Shown here piece after piece: positions 36,894 through 37,292 of a stretch of DNA of 37,292 nt. The DNA is from Frankia gtarii (GTDB taxonomy: Bacteria > Actinomycetota > Actinomycetes > Frankiales > Frankiaceae): contig NZ_JAMPTM010000034.1 in assembly GCF_025403375.1 (NCBI RefSeq), positions 1-37,292 of the forward strand, given 5' to 3'. Position 1 is the first letter of the stretch, and the number at the start of each line of letters is the position of its first letter. A program made the translations under genes and the position numbers. Under the pieces are notes generated by a model. The model worked only from the letters and a program-made list of their open reading frames with translations. It made no database searches and was not told the DNA's origin.

Positions 36894-36989
36894 CTGGGCC
36901 GCTCCCATGCACACCATCTCGGCCCAGGCTTCGAGGTAGCCGAAGGCGACCCGCCAACGGAAGGTGATCTCCTGGCGGCCACGGTTCAC
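36873..36989 (-). CDS. Possible small protein or gene fragment
   Basis: A GTG at 36989 would open a 38-codon frame whose third positions are nearly all G or C. It includes EITFRWRVAFGYLEAWAEMV, which looks like real folded-protein text. The frame stays open upstream to about 37070 without a better start. It ends inside the inverted repeat at 36843-36893, so it may be the cut-off end of a lost gene. No ribosome site is clear and no family is recognised. Confidence 0.3.
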   Translation of the reverse strand: MNRGRQEITFRWRVAFGYLEAWAEMVCMGAAQLSLPQG

Positions 36990-37077
36990 ACAGGGTTCAG
37001 CGACCACAGCGTGGGTGGGGGCGAGCTCAGGACGCGGTACATCGCCGCCGGCGGGTGGGCGCGGGACACCTGATGAT

Positions 37078-37095
37078 CAGCTAAGCGCTAAGCTG
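37078..37095. promoter_or_regulatory. Operator-like imperfect palindrome
   Basis: CAGCTAAGCGCTAAGCTG is symmetrical except for the A positions 6 and 13; it also contains the direct repeat CTAAGC. It stands 5 bases before a GTG (37101) that opens a 39-codon frame. It may bind a dimeric regulator, though no regulator gene is visible. Confidence 0.4.
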
Positions 37096-37235
37096 GAGCT
37101 GTGACCCGACCCGATCGCCGCGGCTCCCGGCCTGTTCCGGCGGTCGCGGGGGTGCCGCGCCGTTCGGCGCGACCGCGCCGGCTCCCCTCCCCGGCGCCGC
37201 GCGTCGGGGACCAGCGTTGACGGCCGCCACCGGCC

Positions 37236-37292
37236 CCCGTCTGCCCTGCGCACCGCCGCGGCGCGGCCGCGGCGGTGCGCAGGGCAGACGGG
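37236..37292. terminator. 26-base perfect inverted repeat at the window edge
   Basis: Arms 37236-37261 and 37267-37292 are exact complements around CGCGG. The right arm ends at the last base of the window, so the repeat may be even longer. It resembles the hairpin at 5950-5992 and probably terminates transcription from one or both sides. What lies beyond is not visible. Confidence 0.65.

Overview
The window is very high-GC actinobacterial chromosome. Codon third positions are almost all G or C, GTG starts are common, and the HspR-type dnaK cluster, F420-type oxidoreductase, Rpf proteins and fba/DUF3151/purA neighbourhood are all actinobacterial. From overall gene style I would place it in Frankia or a close relative. 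That genus call is inference and was not tested by any search.

Layout. 1-1690: a decayed corner with two small secreted proteins on the minus strand, a frameshifted HAF-repeat remnant on the plus strand, and a tRNA-Gly(CCC). 1893-5107 (minus): a translationally coupled beta-phosphoglucomutase and GH65 disaccharide phosphorylase. 5300-5899 (plus): dCTP deaminase, convergent with a large membrane Fe-S oxidoreductase (6017-8230), with a 19-bp perfect hairpin between them. 8872-10116: a membrane-anchored NERD protein. 10285-18182: the heat-shock block dnaK-grpE-dnaJ-hspR, then clpB and a PPOX/F420 enzyme. HAIR operators stand before dnaK (two) and clpB (one), so hspR probably represses both units. 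18306-23613 (plus): pseudouridine-5'-phosphate glycosidase, an MMPL/RND transporter and a YdbS/YdbT-like bacterial PH-domain pair.

23610-29044 (minus): an orphan CD-NTase-like nucleotidyltransferase, a GNAT-like protein, an SDR-fold protein that has lost its YxxxK motif, a secreted CAP-domain protein and a DedA membrane protein. 29505-35669 (plus): class II aldolase, two resuscitation-promoting-factor-like cell-wall hydrolases, DUF3151 and adenylosuccinate synthase. 35803-36708 holds an unrecognised protein with a hexapeptide repeat. The right end carries a small open frame inside an inverted repeat, an operator-like palindrome and a 26-bp perfect inverted repeat at the window edge.

The most informative non-coding signals are two c-di-AMP (ydaO/yuaA class) riboswitches at about 31533-31747 and 32874-33098. 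Each stands directly before one Rpf-like gene. They share the same 5' block (CGCCGA[A/G]TCCTGCCC), a pairing P2 arm (GGCAGGA) and the diagnostic 3' core CCGACAGCTCACC. They therefore look like a duplicated regulatory module tying two different peptidoglycan-cleaving enzymes to one second messenger. The most unusual protein-level signal is the orphan CD-NTase, in which the usual DxD plus third Asp appears as E139-V-D141 plus H197 (with D195 nearby).
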